Shown: positions 25,574 through 35,260, counted from the stretch's first letter. The stretch: 64,000 nucleotides of DNA from Blastococcus sp. CPCC 205250 (GCF_019799925.1 NZ_JABGCG010000015.1:62001-126000); one strand, 5' to 3'. Program-made: numbers and translations. The notes: a model not told the origin generated them from the letters alone.

Positions 25574-25611
25574 GGGTCGCCCGGTGACGCGCAGCCGTCA
25601 CCGGGCGACCC
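25574..25611 (+). terminator. Hairpin after the binding-protein gene
   Basis: A perfect 16-bp stem, GGGTCGCCCGGTGACG (25574-25589) with its complement at 25596-25611, loop CGCAGC. It lies between the binding protein and the Gfo/Idh gene, and could reduce read-through into the catabolic genes. Confidence 0.75.
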
Positions 25612-25633
25612 ACCCCACCCCGGGAGCCCCCTC

Positions 25634-26815
25634 ATGACCTCATCCGACCGGCCGACCCTGGGGGTGGGCCTCATCGGGCACGCCTTCATGGGCGCCGCCC
25701 ACTCGCAGGCGTGGCGCACCGCCCCGCACTTCTTCGACCTCCCCCTGCGGCCCGAGCTCACCGTCCTCGCCGGCCGCGACCGGACCCGGGTCACCGAGGC
25801 CGCCGCCCGCCTGGGCTGGGCCGGCGTCGAGACCGACTGGCGCCGGGTCGTCGAGCGCCCCGACGTCGGCCTGGTCGACGTCTGCACGCCCGGCGACAGC
25901 CACGCCGAGATCGCCATCGCCGCCCTCGAGGCCGGCAAGCACGTGCTCTGCGAGAAGCCCCTGGCCAACTCCGTCGCCGAGGCCGAGGCCATGGCGGAGG
26001 CCGCGGCGCGCGCCGCGACCCGCGGTGTCCGGTCGATGGTCGGGTTCACCTACCGCCGCGTGCCGGCGATCGCCCTGGCCCGGCAGATGGTCGCCGAGGG
26101 CCGGATCGGCCGGATCCGCCACGTGCGCGCCGCCTACCTGCAGGACTGGATCGCCGACCCGTCGGCACCGATGTCCTGGCGCCTGGAGAAGGACCGCGCG
26201 GGGTCGGGCGCCCTGGGCGACATCGGGGCGCACATCGTCGACCTGACCCAGCACATCACCGGCGAGACCATCACCGGCGTCAGCGCGCTCATGGAGACCT
26301 TCGTCCGGGAGCGGCCGCTGGCGGCCTCCAGCGGCGGGCTGGCCGGCGTGGCGGGGGAGGGGATGGGCGAGGTGACCGTCGACGACGCGGCGCTGTTCCT
26401 CGGCCGCTTCTCCGGCGGCGCCGTCGCCACCTTCGAGGCCACCCGCTTCGCGCTGGGCCGCAAGAACGGCATCCGCATCGAGCTCAACGGGTCCGAGGGC
26501 AGCCTGGCGTTCGACTTCGAGGACATGAACGTCCTGGAGTTCTTCGACGGCACCGAGCGGGCCCAGACGGCCGGCTTCCGCCGGATCATCGTCACCGAGC
26601 CCGAGCACCCCTACGTCGGCGCGTGGTGGCCGGCCGGGCACGGGCTGGGCTACGAGCACGGCTTCACCCACCAGGTGGTGGACCTGCTCACCGCGATCGC
26701 CAAGGACGCCGACCCGGCTCCCTCGTTCGCCGACGGGCTGCAGGTGCAGCGGGTGTTGGCCGCCGTCGAGCGCAGCGCCGGCGACCGCGCCACCTGGACC
26801 GAGGTCGGCGCGTGA
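25634..26815 (+). CDS. Gfo/Idh/MocA-family sugar dehydrogenase
   Basis: A 393-residue NAD(P)-dependent oxidoreductase. The N-terminal Rossmann fold starts VGLIGHAFMGAAHSQAW (GxGxxG-like with G14, G20), and the conserved Glu-Lys-Pro is at 107-109 (CEKPLANS) with catalytic Lys108. The second active-site motif GDIGAHIVDL at 195-204 gives His200. The C-terminal alpha/beta domain carries the usual open-faced sheet, ending in a helix. Family members oxidise inositols, glucosides or sugar acids at secondary alcohols, often C3. Its stop overlaps the xylose isomerase GTG (GTGA). It lies in the ROK-ABC sugar locus and should oxidise the imported sugar or a derivative. Confidence 0.93.
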   Translation: MTSSDRPTLGVGLIGHAFMGAAHSQAWRTAPHFFDLPLRPELTVLAGRDRTRVTEAAARLGWAGVETDWRRVVERPDVGLVDVCTPGDSHAEIAIAALEAGKHVLCEKPLANSVAEAEAMAEAAARAATRGVRSMVGFTYRRVPAIALARQMVAEGRIGRIRHVRAAYLQDWIADPSAPMSWRLEKDRAGSGALGDIGAHIVDLTQHITGETITGVSALMETFVRERPLAASSGGLAGVAGEGMGEVTVDDAALFLGRFSGGAVATFEATRFALGRKNGIRIELNGSEGSLAFDFEDMNVLEFFDGTERAQTAGFRRIIVTEPEHPYVGAWWPAGHGLGYEHGFTHQVVDLLTAIAKDADPAPSFADGLQVQRVLAAVERSAGDRATWTEVGA

Positions 26816-27975
26816 CCGACCCGCACACCCCGACCCGCGAGGACCGCTTCAGCTTCGGGCTGTGGACCGTCGGCTGGCAGGGCGTCGACGTCTTCGGCGG
26901 GGCCGTCCGCCCGCGGCTGGACCCGGTGGAGGCGGTGCACCGGCTCGCCGAGCTCGGCGCGGCCGCCGTCACGTTCCACGACGACGACCTCGTGCCCGAC
27001 GACGCGACCCGGGAGCAGGAGCTCGCGCGGTTCCGGGACGCGCTGGCCGAGACCGGCCTGGCTGTGGAGATGGCGACCACCAACCTGTTCGGCCACCCGG
27101 TGTTCAAGGACGGCGGCCTGACCGCCAACGACCGCGGCGTCCGCCGGTACGCGCTGGCCAAGGTGCTGCGCAACATCGACGTCGCCGCGGAGCTGGGCGC
27201 CCGCACCTACGTGCTGTGGGGCGGCCGGGAGGGCGCCGAGTCCGGGGGCACCAAGGACGTCGCCGCGGCGCTGGACCGCTACCGGGAGTCGCTGGACCTG
27301 CTCTGCGCCTACGTGCGCGAGCAGGGCCGCGACATCCGGTTCGCCCTGGAGCCCAAGCCCAACGAGCCGCGCGGGGACATCCTGCTGCCCACCATCGGGC
27401 ACGCGCTGGCCTTCATCGGCGAGCTGGAGGAGCCCGACCGGGTCGGCCTCAACCCCGAGGTCGGCCACGAGGAGATGGCCGGGCTCAACTACGCCCAGGG
27501 CATCGCCCAGGCGCTGTGGCACGGGAAGCTCTTCCACATCGACCTCAACGGCCAGCACGGGCCGCGCTTCGACCAGGACCTGCGCTTCGGCGCCGGCAAC
27601 CTGCGCGGCGCGTTCTGGACCGTCGACGTCCTGCTGGGCGCCGGCACCGGCCGGGCCTACGACGGCTACGTGCACTTCGACTACAAGCCGCCGCGCACCG
27701 AGGACATGGACGGCGTGTGGGAGACCGCGCGCGCCTGCATGCGCAACTACCTGGTGCTGCGGGAGAAGGTGCGGGCCTTCCGCGCCGACCCCGAGGTGGC
27801 CGACGCCCTGGCCGCGGCCCGCGTCGGGGAGCTCGCCGTCCCGACCCTCGGCGACGGCGAGACCCTGGCCGACCTGCGCGCCGAGACCCACGACGTCGAG
27901 GCCATGGCCGCCCGCGGCATGCACTTCGAGCGGCTCGACCAGCTCGCGATGGAGCACCTGCTCGGCGTCCGCTGA
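26812..27975 (+). CDS. xylA: Xylose isomerase, actinobacterial class I type
   Basis: A 387-residue TIM-barrel aldose-ketose isomerase converting D-xylose to D-xylulose (also D-glucose to D-fructose). Catalytic His56 with Asp59 is in TFHDDDLVP, the metal ligands are in ALEPKPNEPRGD (Glu and Lys), NPEVGHEEMAG, and DLNGQHGPRFDQDLRFG near residues 243-259. The length matches the short class I enzymes of Streptomyces and Arthrobacter. GTG start overlapping the Gfo/Idh stop. No xylulokinase gene (xylB) is in the window, so either it is elsewhere or the enzyme works on another aldose in this pathway. Confidence 0.95.
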   Translation: MTDPHTPTREDRFSFGLWTVGWQGVDVFGGAVRPRLDPVEAVHRLAELGAAAVTFHDDDLVPDDATREQELARFRDALAETGLAVEMATTNLFGHPVFKDGGLTANDRGVRRYALAKVLRNIDVAAELGARTYVLWGGREGAESGGTKDVAAALDRYRESLDLLCAYVREQGRDIRFALEPKPNEPRGDILLPTIGHALAFIGELEEPDRVGLNPEVGHEEMAGLNYAQGIAQALWHGKLFHIDLNGQHGPRFDQDLRFGAGNLRGAFWTVDVLLGAGTGRAYDGYVHFDYKPPRTEDMDGVWETARACMRNYLVLREKVRAFRADPEVADALAAARVGELAVPTLGDGETLADLRAETHDVEAMAARGMHFERLDQLAMEHLLGVR

Positions 27976-28037
27976 GCCCCGCGGGCCCCCGACGCCGGGC
28001 CCGAGACCCCAGAACCCGAGAACGAGGAGGACCCCGC

Positions 28038-29045
<1,008 letters not shown>

Positions 29046-29052
29046 CCGAGGG

Positions 29053-29085
29053 GGGGATCCGCCGGACCCGACCCGGCGGATCCCC
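29053..29085. terminator. Terminator at the end of the sugar locus
   Basis: GGGGATCCGCCGG (29053-29065) pairs with CCGGCGGATCCCC (29073-29085) across a 7-base loop, just after the isomerase TGA and before the stop of the convergent gene. Confidence 0.8.
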
Positions 29086-29088
29086 TCC

Positions 29089-29541
29089 TCACCCCCGTCG
29101 GCGGACGGCGGCCAGGACGGTCAGGGCCAGCAGGACGGCGACGGCCGCGATCTCGACCCAGAACGACTCCCGCCACAGCGGTGCCACGTCGGACTCGACG
29201 AAGTCGAACATCCCGGGCTCCATGCCGAACAGGCCGTACGTGGACTGCAGCAGCGCGGCCAGCGAGCCCGCGGCGAACAGCAGCCCGAGCAGAGCCGCCC
29301 ACACCAGCAGCCGCGGCGGGGCGACCAGCAGCAGGAGTGCGCCGCCGAAGCCGAGCACGGCCTGCAGCAGGAACGCCGGGCCGATGACGTCGATGCCGTC
29401 GTAGCCGTCCTGCCACAGGTACAGGTGGATGCCGGCGATCGCCGCCAGCAGCCCCGCACCGGCCAGCCGGAGCAGGGCGACCGCGATGCCCGCGCCGGTG
29501 CCCGTGCCGGCGCCCCGGCGCTGCGTCACGGTGCCCGTCAC
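29089..29541 (-). CDS. Four-helix membrane protein of unknown function
   Basis: A 150-residue integral membrane protein, GTG start overlapping the stop of the cupredoxin gene by four bases. Four hydrophobic helices: GIAVALLRLAGAGLLAAIAGIHLYLW, IGPAFLLQAVLGFGGALLLLV, VWAALLGLLFAAGSLAALL and VEIAAVAVLLALTVLAAV. Conserved polar points are the His-x-x-x-Trp near the end of helix 1 and a GMEPGMFDFVESDVAPLW loop. The coupling to a copper lipoprotein suggests a role in copper handling or an envelope redox step, but I do not recognise the family. Confidence 0.78.
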   Translation of the reverse strand: MTGTVTQRRGAGTGTGAGIAVALLRLAGAGLLAAIAGIHLYLWQDGYDGIDVIGPAFLLQAVLGFGGALLLLVAPPRLLVWAALLGLLFAAGSLAALLQSTYGLFGMEPGMFDFVESDVAPLWRESFWVEIAAVAVLLALTVLAAVRRRG

Positions 29542-30029
29542 GTGACGGTCACCGCCACCTCCATGCCCATGGAGCGGTGGTTGCCGACCGAGCAGTAGAA
29601 GACGTACTCGCCGGGCTCCAGCATCACGGTGACCGAGGCCGACTCGCCGGGGCCGATGACGTCGGTGCCGTCGACGTCCTGGCCGTCGCGCTCGACCACG
29701 AGGTCGTGGCTGGCGCTGCCGGTGTTGGTCAGGTTGATCGTGTACTCGCCGGCCGTGAGGTCGGTCGAGGGGAGCTCGTAGTCGAAGTCGACGGAGCTGA
29801 CGTCGAGCGTGCCGCCCGCGGGCTCCTCGGCCGCGCTGGAGGAGGTGGAGCTCCCGGCGGACGGCTCGCTCGCACTGGTCGAGGCCTCGCTCGGGCTGCT
29901 CGAGGACGCGGCGGCGTCGGAGCTCCCGTCGTCGTCGCTGCCACAGGCGGACAGCAGGCCCAGGGTGACCGCGATCAGGCCGACGCCGATGCGGCGGACT
30001 GTGCGGGTGGTGCCGGACGGACGGGTCAC
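29538..30029 (-). CDS. Cupredoxin-like copper lipoprotein
   Basis: A 163-residue lipoprotein. GTG start chosen because GAGGAGGA lies just upstream. Basic N-terminus, hydrophobic core and lipobox LLSAC (Cys29), then a Ser/Ala/Glu-rich linker of ~40 residues. The C-terminal cupredoxin domain shows the type 1 copper ligand set: His108 in SASHDLVV, then Cys146, His151 and Met154 in VFYCSVGNHRSMGM. It is probably an electron-transfer or copper-sequestering protein on the outer membrane face, translated together with the downstream four-helix protein. The linker composition is typical of actinobacterial lipoproteins and not diagnostic. Confidence 0.9.
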   Translation of the reverse strand: MTRPSGTTRTVRRIGVGLIAVTLGLLSACGSDDDGSSDAAASSSSPSEASTSASEPSAGSSTSSSAAEEPAGGTLDVSSVDFDYELPSTDLTAGEYTINLTNTGSASHDLVVERDGQDVDGTDVIGPGESASVTVMLEPGEYVFYCSVGNHRSMGMEVAVTVT

Positions 30030-30247
30030 GGGGTCCTCCTCGATGCCGGCGGACGGCACCGGGCGGCGCCGCTCCAGCCGAGATCCTGCAAGGTTGAAGC
30101 ACCCGCCGGGAACCCCTGTCCAGGGGGTTGCCAGCTACCCGTGACCTGGCCGAGACCTGATCACCGGGTCGGCGGGGGTGCGACGGGACCTCGGCGCCCG
30201 GCGTTCGCACGTGACCCCGCCTACGGTTCAGGGCGGGGTCGCCCCGG

Positions 30248-30760
30248 TCAGGCGGCCCGGGCGGCCCGCCGGGCCTCGCGGGCGGCCTGCTTGGACTGCT
30301 TGTCCGCCATGCGCCGCGCCTTCTTCACCGTCATCCGCGGGGTCCGGTCGACGATGCCCCGGGTGATCAGGCCGACGCCGATCCCGAGCAGCCAGACGTC
30401 CTTGGCGACGGCCAGGCCGTCCTGCGTCGGCGCCAGGCTGCCCTCCTTGCGCATGCCGGGCGTGTTCAGGTACAGCCCGAGCAGCCCGCCGGAGAAGCCG
30501 GTGAGCAGCAGGCCGGCGACCGCCGTCGGTACGAAGGGGGTCAGCAGCGCCGCGCCGATGCCGATCTCGGCGGCCGCGAGGCCACGGGCGAACTGCGTCG
30601 GCTCGACCTTCTGCAGGAAGGGGTAGGTGCTCGAGGCGAACCCGTGCAGGCCGGCGGCGGTGGCCTCGTCGGCACCGCGCTTGCCGAGGCCGCTGTTGAG
30701 GATGAAGGCGCCGGCGGAGAGCCGGGGGCCGATCTCGGCCAGGGTGATGGGCAGACCCAT
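30248..30760 (-). CDS. DoxX-family membrane protein
   Basis: A 170-residue protein with four hydrophobic helices in the DoxX-like pattern; the first, LAEIGPRLSAGAFILNSGLGK, has the RxxxGxxFxxxGxxK-like family motif, the second is ARGLAAAEIGIGAALLTPFVP. The C-terminal 45 residues are strongly basic (KKARRMADKQSKQAAREARRAARA). DoxX proteins take part in quinone-linked redox or oxidative-stress complexes; the role here is not shown. ATG start; the gene stands between two hairpin-flanked units. Confidence 0.88.
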   Translation of the reverse strand: MGLPITLAEIGPRLSAGAFILNSGLGKRGADEATAAGLHGFASSTYPFLQKVEPTQFARGLAAAEIGIGAALLTPFVPTAVAGLLLTGFSGGLLGLYLNTPGMRKEGSLAPTQDGLAVAKDVWLLGIGVGLITRGIVDRTPRMTVKKARRMADKQSKQAAREARRAARAA

Positions 30761-30838
30761 GGGAGCACCTCGTCGTTCGTCGGAGGAGGGGCCGTCGGCC
30801 CCGGTCGTCCGGTGCAGTGCCCGCCCACCCGGAGGTCA

Positions 30839-30865
30839 ACCCTCCGGCGACGGGCGCCGGAGGGT
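30839..30865 (-). terminator. Terminator after the DEAD-box helicase gene
   Basis: ACCCTCCGGCG (30839-30849) pairs with CGCCGGAGGGT (30855-30865), loop ACGGG, directly downstream of the helicase stop on the minus strand. Confidence 0.75.
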
Positions 30866-30875
30866 CGACCGGGGA

Positions 30876-32516
30876 TCAGCGTCCGCGGCGCGAGCGCCCG
30901 CTGAACGTCGACGCCGAGTGGGTGCCGGCGCGGGCTGCGAGCTCCGCCCGCGTCCGGGCCGGGCCGGCGGAGCGCGTCGCCCCGCCGCGGCCGCCGGAGG
31001 CCGACGACGTCCCGCCCGCTGCCGAGCCGGCGGACCCGCCACCGGGCCGGCGACGGCGTCCGCCGCCGGTGCCCTGCGGCTGCGGCGCCGGGGCGGGGGC
31101 GGGCTCGACGTAGGGCGCGGCCGGCCCGGTGAGGGCGACGATCTCCCGGGCGCCGGGCTTGATCGCCGAGACCTCGGGGGTGATCCCGGCCTGGCGGGTC
31201 AGCAGCCGCACCTCGCCGGCCTGGTCGGGCGTCGCGATGGTGACGACGATGCCGCCGGCACCGGCGCGGGCCGTGCGGCCGGAGCGGTGCAGGTAGGCCT
31301 TGTGCTCGGCCGGCGGGTCGACGTGCACGACGAGCGCGACGTCGTCGACGTGGATGCCGCGGGCGGCGATGTCGGTGGCGACCAGCACGCGGGTCTCCCC
31401 GGTGCTGAAGGCCTCGAGGTTGCGCTCGCGGGCGTTCTGGCTGAGGTTGCCGTGCAGGTCCACGGCGGGCACGCCGGCGGCGGTGAGCTGCTTGGCGAGC
31501 TTCTTGGCCTGGTGCTTGGTGCGCATGAACAGCACGCTGCGCCCCAGGCCGGAGGCCAGCTGCTTGACGATCTCGCCCTTGTCGGCCGCGTCGACCCGGA
31601 ACACGTGGTGGGTCATCGTCGACACCGGCGCCACGGCCGGGTCGACCGAGTGCGTGGTCGGGTTGCTCAGGTAGCGCTTGACCAGGACGTCGACGCCGTT
31701 GTCCAGCGTGGCGGAGAACAGCAGCCGCTGGCCGACCTTCGGCGTCCGGTCCAGCAGGCGCTTGACGCCGGGCAGGAAGCCCAGGTCGGCCATGTGGTCG
31801 GCCTCGTCGAGGATGGTGATCTCGACGGCCGACAGGTCGGCGTGCCCCTGCCCGATGAGGTCCTCGAGCCGGCCGGGGCAGGCGATGAGCACGTCGACAC
31901 CGGACGCCAGCGCCTGCACCTGCGGGTTCTGGCCCACGCCGCCGAAGACGACGGTGGTGCGCATGCCCAGCGCGGTGGCCAGCGGGTCGACGACGGCGGC
32001 GACCTGGTTGGCCAGCTCGCGGGTCGGCACCAGGATCAGCGCGCGCGGCTTCTTCGGCGCACGGCGGCTGTCGGAGGCGGCGAGCCGGGAGACCAGCGGG
32101 ATGCTGAAGGCCAGGGTCTTGCCCGAGCCGGTGCGGCCGCGGCCGAGCACGTCGCGGCCGGCGAGGGTGTCCGGCAGCGTCGCGACCTGGATGGGGAACG
32201 GCGCGGTGATGCCGCTGGCGGTCAGGACCTCGACCAGCGGCGCGGGGACGCCGAGTTCGGCAAAGGTGGTGTCGGTCGGCAGGACGGTGGCGACGTCGCC
32301 GGCGGGGACGACGGCCGGGCCGGCGGGCGCGGCCGGGCGCACGGCGGCCGGGCGCGGCGCGGCCGGCACCGGACCCTGGGACGCGCCCTGGGTCGGGGCC
32401 TGCGCGGCTGCCTGGTCGCCCGCGGGGCGGGTGCCGCGGCCCCGGCCGCCACGGCGGCGGCGCGGGCGGCCGTCCCCGGCGGGGGTGTTCGCGGTGCTGT
32501 TCTGGGGGGAGCTCAT
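30876..32516 (-). CDS. DEAD-box RNA helicase
   Basis: A 546-residue ATP-dependent RNA helicase. A disordered basic N-terminus (RPRRRRGGRGRGTRP) precedes the core from about residue 83. Motifs in order: F-x-x-GI-x-x-PFPIQ (Q motif), Walker A GRTGSGKT at 127-134, PTRELA, LDEADHM (DEAD box), FSATL, then in the second lobe VLVATDIAARGIHVDDV and HRSGRTARAG. The C-terminal ~85 residues are Gly/Arg/Ser-rich, as in cold-shock or ribosome assembly helicases (RhlE/CsdA-like), giving RNA affinity. Upstream, 247 bases without a gene could hold a long leader. Monocistronic, with a terminator at its end. Confidence 0.95.
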   Translation of the reverse strand: MSSPQNSTANTPAGDGRPRRRRGGRGRGTRPAGDQAAAQAPTQGASQGPVPAAPRPAAVRPAAPAGPAVVPAGDVATVLPTDTTFAELGVPAPLVEVLTASGITAPFPIQVATLPDTLAGRDVLGRGRTGSGKTLAFSIPLVSRLAASDSRRAPKKPRALILVPTRELANQVAAVVDPLATALGMRTTVVFGGVGQNPQVQALASGVDVLIACPGRLEDLIGQGHADLSAVEITILDEADHMADLGFLPGVKRLLDRTPKVGQRLLFSATLDNGVDVLVKRYLSNPTTHSVDPAVAPVSTMTHHVFRVDAADKGEIVKQLASGLGRSVLFMRTKHQAKKLAKQLTAAGVPAVDLHGNLSQNARERNLEAFSTGETRVLVATDIAARGIHVDDVALVVHVDPPAEHKAYLHRSGRTARAGAGGIVVTIATPDQAGEVRLLTRQAGITPEVSAIKPGAREIVALTGPAAPYVEPAPAPAPQPQGTGGGRRRRPGGGSAGSAAGGTSSASGGRGGATRSAGPARTRAELAARAGTHSASTFSGRSRRGR

Positions 32517-32763
32517 CTACGACTTCCTCGACGATCGAGTGGCCGCACGACACCCGGCGCGAGGCGCGGGCCGGCACACCTGCTCGGGAGCAGGGCGGCG
32601 CGCACGTCGGCGGCGAGACGTCGGACAGCCGGGCGCGCCTCGGTGGCGCAGCCTCAGCCCGACGTCGTCTCCCGCTGCCCCGGATGGGCTGCGGAGCGGC
32701 GCCGGTACGACCACTCAACCAGACGCAGCCGCGAGCGCGTCCCTCAGGAGGGGGAGTGTCCGG

Positions 32764-33765
32764 TCACACCGGCGTCACGCCCGACCCGCGGTAGCTGCGC
32801 CGATAGGCGTTGGGGGCCACCCCGATGGCCGCGCGCAGGTGCTGGCGCAGCGAGGCCGGGGTGCCGAAGCCGGCGTCGGCGGCGACCCGGTCGACCGAGG
32901 CGTCGGTGGACTCCAGCAGCTGCCGGGCCAGCGCCAGGCGCTGGGCGGCCAGCCAGCGCAGCGGCGAGACGCCGGTCTCCTCGCGGAACCGCCGGGTGAA
33001 CGTCCGCACGCTCATCCGGGCGTGCGCCGCCAGGTCGGCCAGGGTGAGCGGCTCGCCCAGGCGCTCGCCGGCCCAGGCGCGGGTGGCGGCCGTGCCCGCC
33101 CCGCCGGCGTCGGGCAGCGGCCGCTCGACGAACTGGGCCTGCCCGCCCTCCCGCCAGGGGGCGACGACGTTGCGCCGCGCGGCCCGGTTGGCGACGTCGC
33201 CGCCGTGGTCGCGGCGGACCAGGTGCAGCATCAGGTCGATGCCGGCGGCGTTGCCCGCGGAGGTCAGCACGTCGTCGTCGTCGACGAACAGCACGCCGGG
33301 GTCCAGCCGTACGGTGGGGAAGTGCCGCCGGAAGGCCTCGGCGTGCATCCAGTGGGTGGTGGCCGGGCGGTCGTGGAGCAGCCCGGCCGCGGCGAGCACG
33401 AACGCGCCGGTGCAGATCGACACCATGCGGGCGCCGCCGGCCGCGGCGGTGCGCAGCGCGCCCGCCAGCTCCTCGGGGACGGTCCCGTCGGTCATCGCCG
33501 GTCCGCCGTAGACCCCGGGGACGACGACCGTCCGTGCCGTCGCCAGGACCGACGCGTCGTGCTCGGGCAGCACGGCGAAGCCGGCCGACGTGCGCACCGG
33601 CCCGCCGTCCAGCGTCGCGACCCGGACCCGGTACAGGGGGCGCTCGTGGGCGTCGACGGCCGAGCCCAGCATCCGGTGCGGCAGCCCGAGCTCGAAGGCG
33701 ATGCAGTTCGGCAGCGCGAGGACGACGACCTCGTGCCGGGCTCCCGCGGACGGCGGCGGTGACAT
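32764..33765 (-). CDS. GlxA-family regulator (DJ-1/PfpI + AraC)
   Basis: A ~333-residue regulator. An N-terminal DJ-1/PfpI amidotransferase-like domain (VVVLALPNCIAFELGLPHRML, and ICTGAFVLAAAGLLHDRPATTHW with the nucleophile-elbow Cys) is followed by an AraC-type double HTH from about residue 225 (PLTLADLAAHARMSVRTFTRRFREETGVSPLRWL). This is the plan of GlxA/ArgR-type activators responding to amino acid- or amine-derived metabolites. The start is ambiguous: ATGs in the same frame repeat every 24 bases at 33765, 33789, 33813, 33837 and then 33855, because a tandem DNA repeat lies there; the shortest version is given. It is divergent from an MFS carrier, its probable target. Confidence 0.88.
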   Translation of the reverse strand: MSPPPSAGARHEVVVLALPNCIAFELGLPHRMLGSAVDAHERPLYRVRVATLDGGPVRTSAGFAVLPEHDASVLATARTVVVPGVYGGPAMTDGTVPEELAGALRTAAAGGARMVSICTGAFVLAAAGLLHDRPATTHWMHAEAFRRHFPTVRLDPGVLFVDDDDVLTSAGNAAGIDLMLHLVRRDHGGDVANRAARRNVVAPWREGGQAQFVERPLPDAGGAGTAATRAWAGERLGEPLTLADLAAHARMSVRTFTRRFREETGVSPLRWLAAQRLALARQLLESTDASVDRVAADAGFGTPASLRQHLRAAIGVAPNAYRRSYRGSGVTPV

Positions 33766-33844
33766 GGCCGGACTCGGGCCTGGTGACATGGCCGGACTCG
33801 GGCCTGGTGACATGGCCGGACTCGGGCCTCGGGACATGGCCGGA
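33758..33844. repeat. 24-bp tandem repeat, about 3.6 copies
   Basis: Three perfect 24-base copies (33758-33781, 33782-33805, 33806-33829) beginning GGTGACATGGCCGGACTCGG, plus a degenerate 15-base fourth copy to 33844. Read on the minus strand, each copy is exactly eight codons (MSPGPSPA) in frame with the GlxA-type gene and offers a new ATG. It therefore overlaps the start region of that gene and the MFS promoter region. Confidence 0.92.
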
Positions 33845-33897
33845 TGTTTGCACATGTTGGCCGTCGGGCCACTCGTCGGCTTCCTCCGGCGGAGGCG

Positions 33898-35250
33898 ATG
33901 CTGTCCGGCGTGACCAGCACCGCCGCGCCCCCGCACGCCCCCGCCGCGAGGGCCCGGCGGATCCACCCGGCCTGGTGGGTCGCCGCGGTGACCTTCCTGG
34001 CCCTCGTCGGCGCCGCGGCCTTCCGGGCCGTGCCCGGGGTGCTGATCGACCCGCTGCGCGAGGAGTTCGGCTGGTCGGTGTCGACGATCTCCGCCGCCGT
34101 CGCGGTCAACATGGCGCTGTACGGGCTCACCGCGCCGTTCGCCGCCGCGCTGATGGAGAAGTTCGGCATCCGCCGCGTCGTCGTCTCGGCGCTGCTGCTC
34201 GTCGCCCTGGGGAGCGGGCTGACCGTCTTCATGACGGCGAGCTGGCAGCTGGTGCTGCTGTGGGGCGTGCTGGTGGGCCTGGGGGCCGGGTCGATGGCGC
34301 TGTCCCTGGTCGCCACGGTGACCGGCCGGTGGTTCGTGGCGCGCCGCGGGCTGGTGTCCGGCGTCCTCACCGCCGGGGGTGCGGCCGGTCAGCTGGTGTT
34401 CCTGCCGCTGGTCGCCTGGATCGACGGGACCTGGGGCTGGCGGGCGGCCTCCCTCGGCACGACGGCCGCGGCGCTGGCCGTCGTCCCGCTGGTGGCGTGG
34501 CTGCTGCGCGACCGCCCCCGCGACGTCGGCGCCGTCCCCTACGGCGGGACGGCGGCCGACGACGTCGACCCGGTCCGCGCCGGTGCCGCGCGCACCGCCG
34601 TCCAGGGGCTGGTCGCGGCGTCGCGGTCGCGGGCCTTCTGGCTGCTGTCCGGCGGCTTCTTCATCTGCGGGCTGTCGACCAACGGCCTGGTGCAGCCGCA
34701 CTTCATCCCGGCGGCGCACGACCACGGCATGCCGGTGACGACGGCGGCCGGGCTGCTGGCGCTCGTCGGCGTCTTCGACATCGCCGGGACGGTGCTCTCC
34801 GGCTGGCTGACCGACCGGGTCGACCCGCGGCTGCTGCTGCTGGCCTACTACGGGCTGCGCGGCGCCTCGCTGTTCCTGCTGCCGGCGCTGTTCGGGCCCG
34901 ACCTGCAGGCCAGCATGGTCGTGTTCATCGTCTTCTACGGCCTGGACTGGGTGGCCACCGTGCCGCCGACCCTCGCGCTGTGCCGGGAGCACTTCGGCGC
35001 CCGCGCCCCCGTGGTGTTCGGCTGGGTGTTCGCCGCCCACCAGGTCGGGTCGGCGTTCGCCGCGTTCGGGGGCGGCGTCATCCGCGACGTGACCGGGTCC
35101 TACGACCTGGCCTGGGTGCTGGCCGCCGGCCTCTGCCTGGCCGCGGCGCTGATGTCGGTGGCCATCACCCGCCCCACCCCGCCGCCCGCCGTCCCGCCCA
35201 CCGTGCCCACGGACCCGCAGGCCGCCGCCGCCGACCAGGCCCACGGCTAG
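33898..35250 (+). CDS. MFS transporter (monocarboxylate/oxalate-type)
   Basis: A 450-residue carrier with 12 predicted helices; the first begins near residue 28 (HPAWWVAAVTFLALVGAAAFRAVPGVLIDPL). The loop after helix 2, LMEKFGIRRVVVSALLL, and the central cytoplasmic loop after helix 6 match MFS signatures, and GRWFVARRGLVSGVLTAGGAAGQLVFLPL is typical of the MCT/OFA (oxalate:formate antiporter-like) branch. The ATG is only two bases past GGAGG; a GTG at 33910 is the alternative start. It is divergent from a GlxA-type regulator, suggesting regulated import or export of an organic acid or amine. The C-terminal tail is Pro/Ala-rich. Confidence 0.9.
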   Translation: MLSGVTSTAAPPHAPAARARRIHPAWWVAAVTFLALVGAAAFRAVPGVLIDPLREEFGWSVSTISAAVAVNMALYGLTAPFAAALMEKFGIRRVVVSALLLVALGSGLTVFMTASWQLVLLWGVLVGLGAGSMALSLVATVTGRWFVARRGLVSGVLTAGGAAGQLVFLPLVAWIDGTWGWRAASLGTTAAALAVVPLVAWLLRDRPRDVGAVPYGGTAADDVDPVRAGAARTAVQGLVAASRSRAFWLLSGGFFICGLSTNGLVQPHFIPAAHDHGMPVTTAAGLLALVGVFDIAGTVLSGWLTDRVDPRLLLLAYYGLRGASLFLLPALFGPDLQASMVVFIVFYGLDWVATVPPTLALCREHFGARAPVVFGWVFAAHQVGSAFAAFGGGVIRDVTGSYDLAWVLAAGLCLAAALMSVAITRPTPPPAVPPTVPTDPQAAAADQAHG

Positions 35251-35260
35251 CGCCGGAGGT

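Noticed and set aside
33758..33844. CRISPR array
   Set aside because: The copies are directly adjacent with no spacers and only 3.6 units, so it is a simple tandem repeat.
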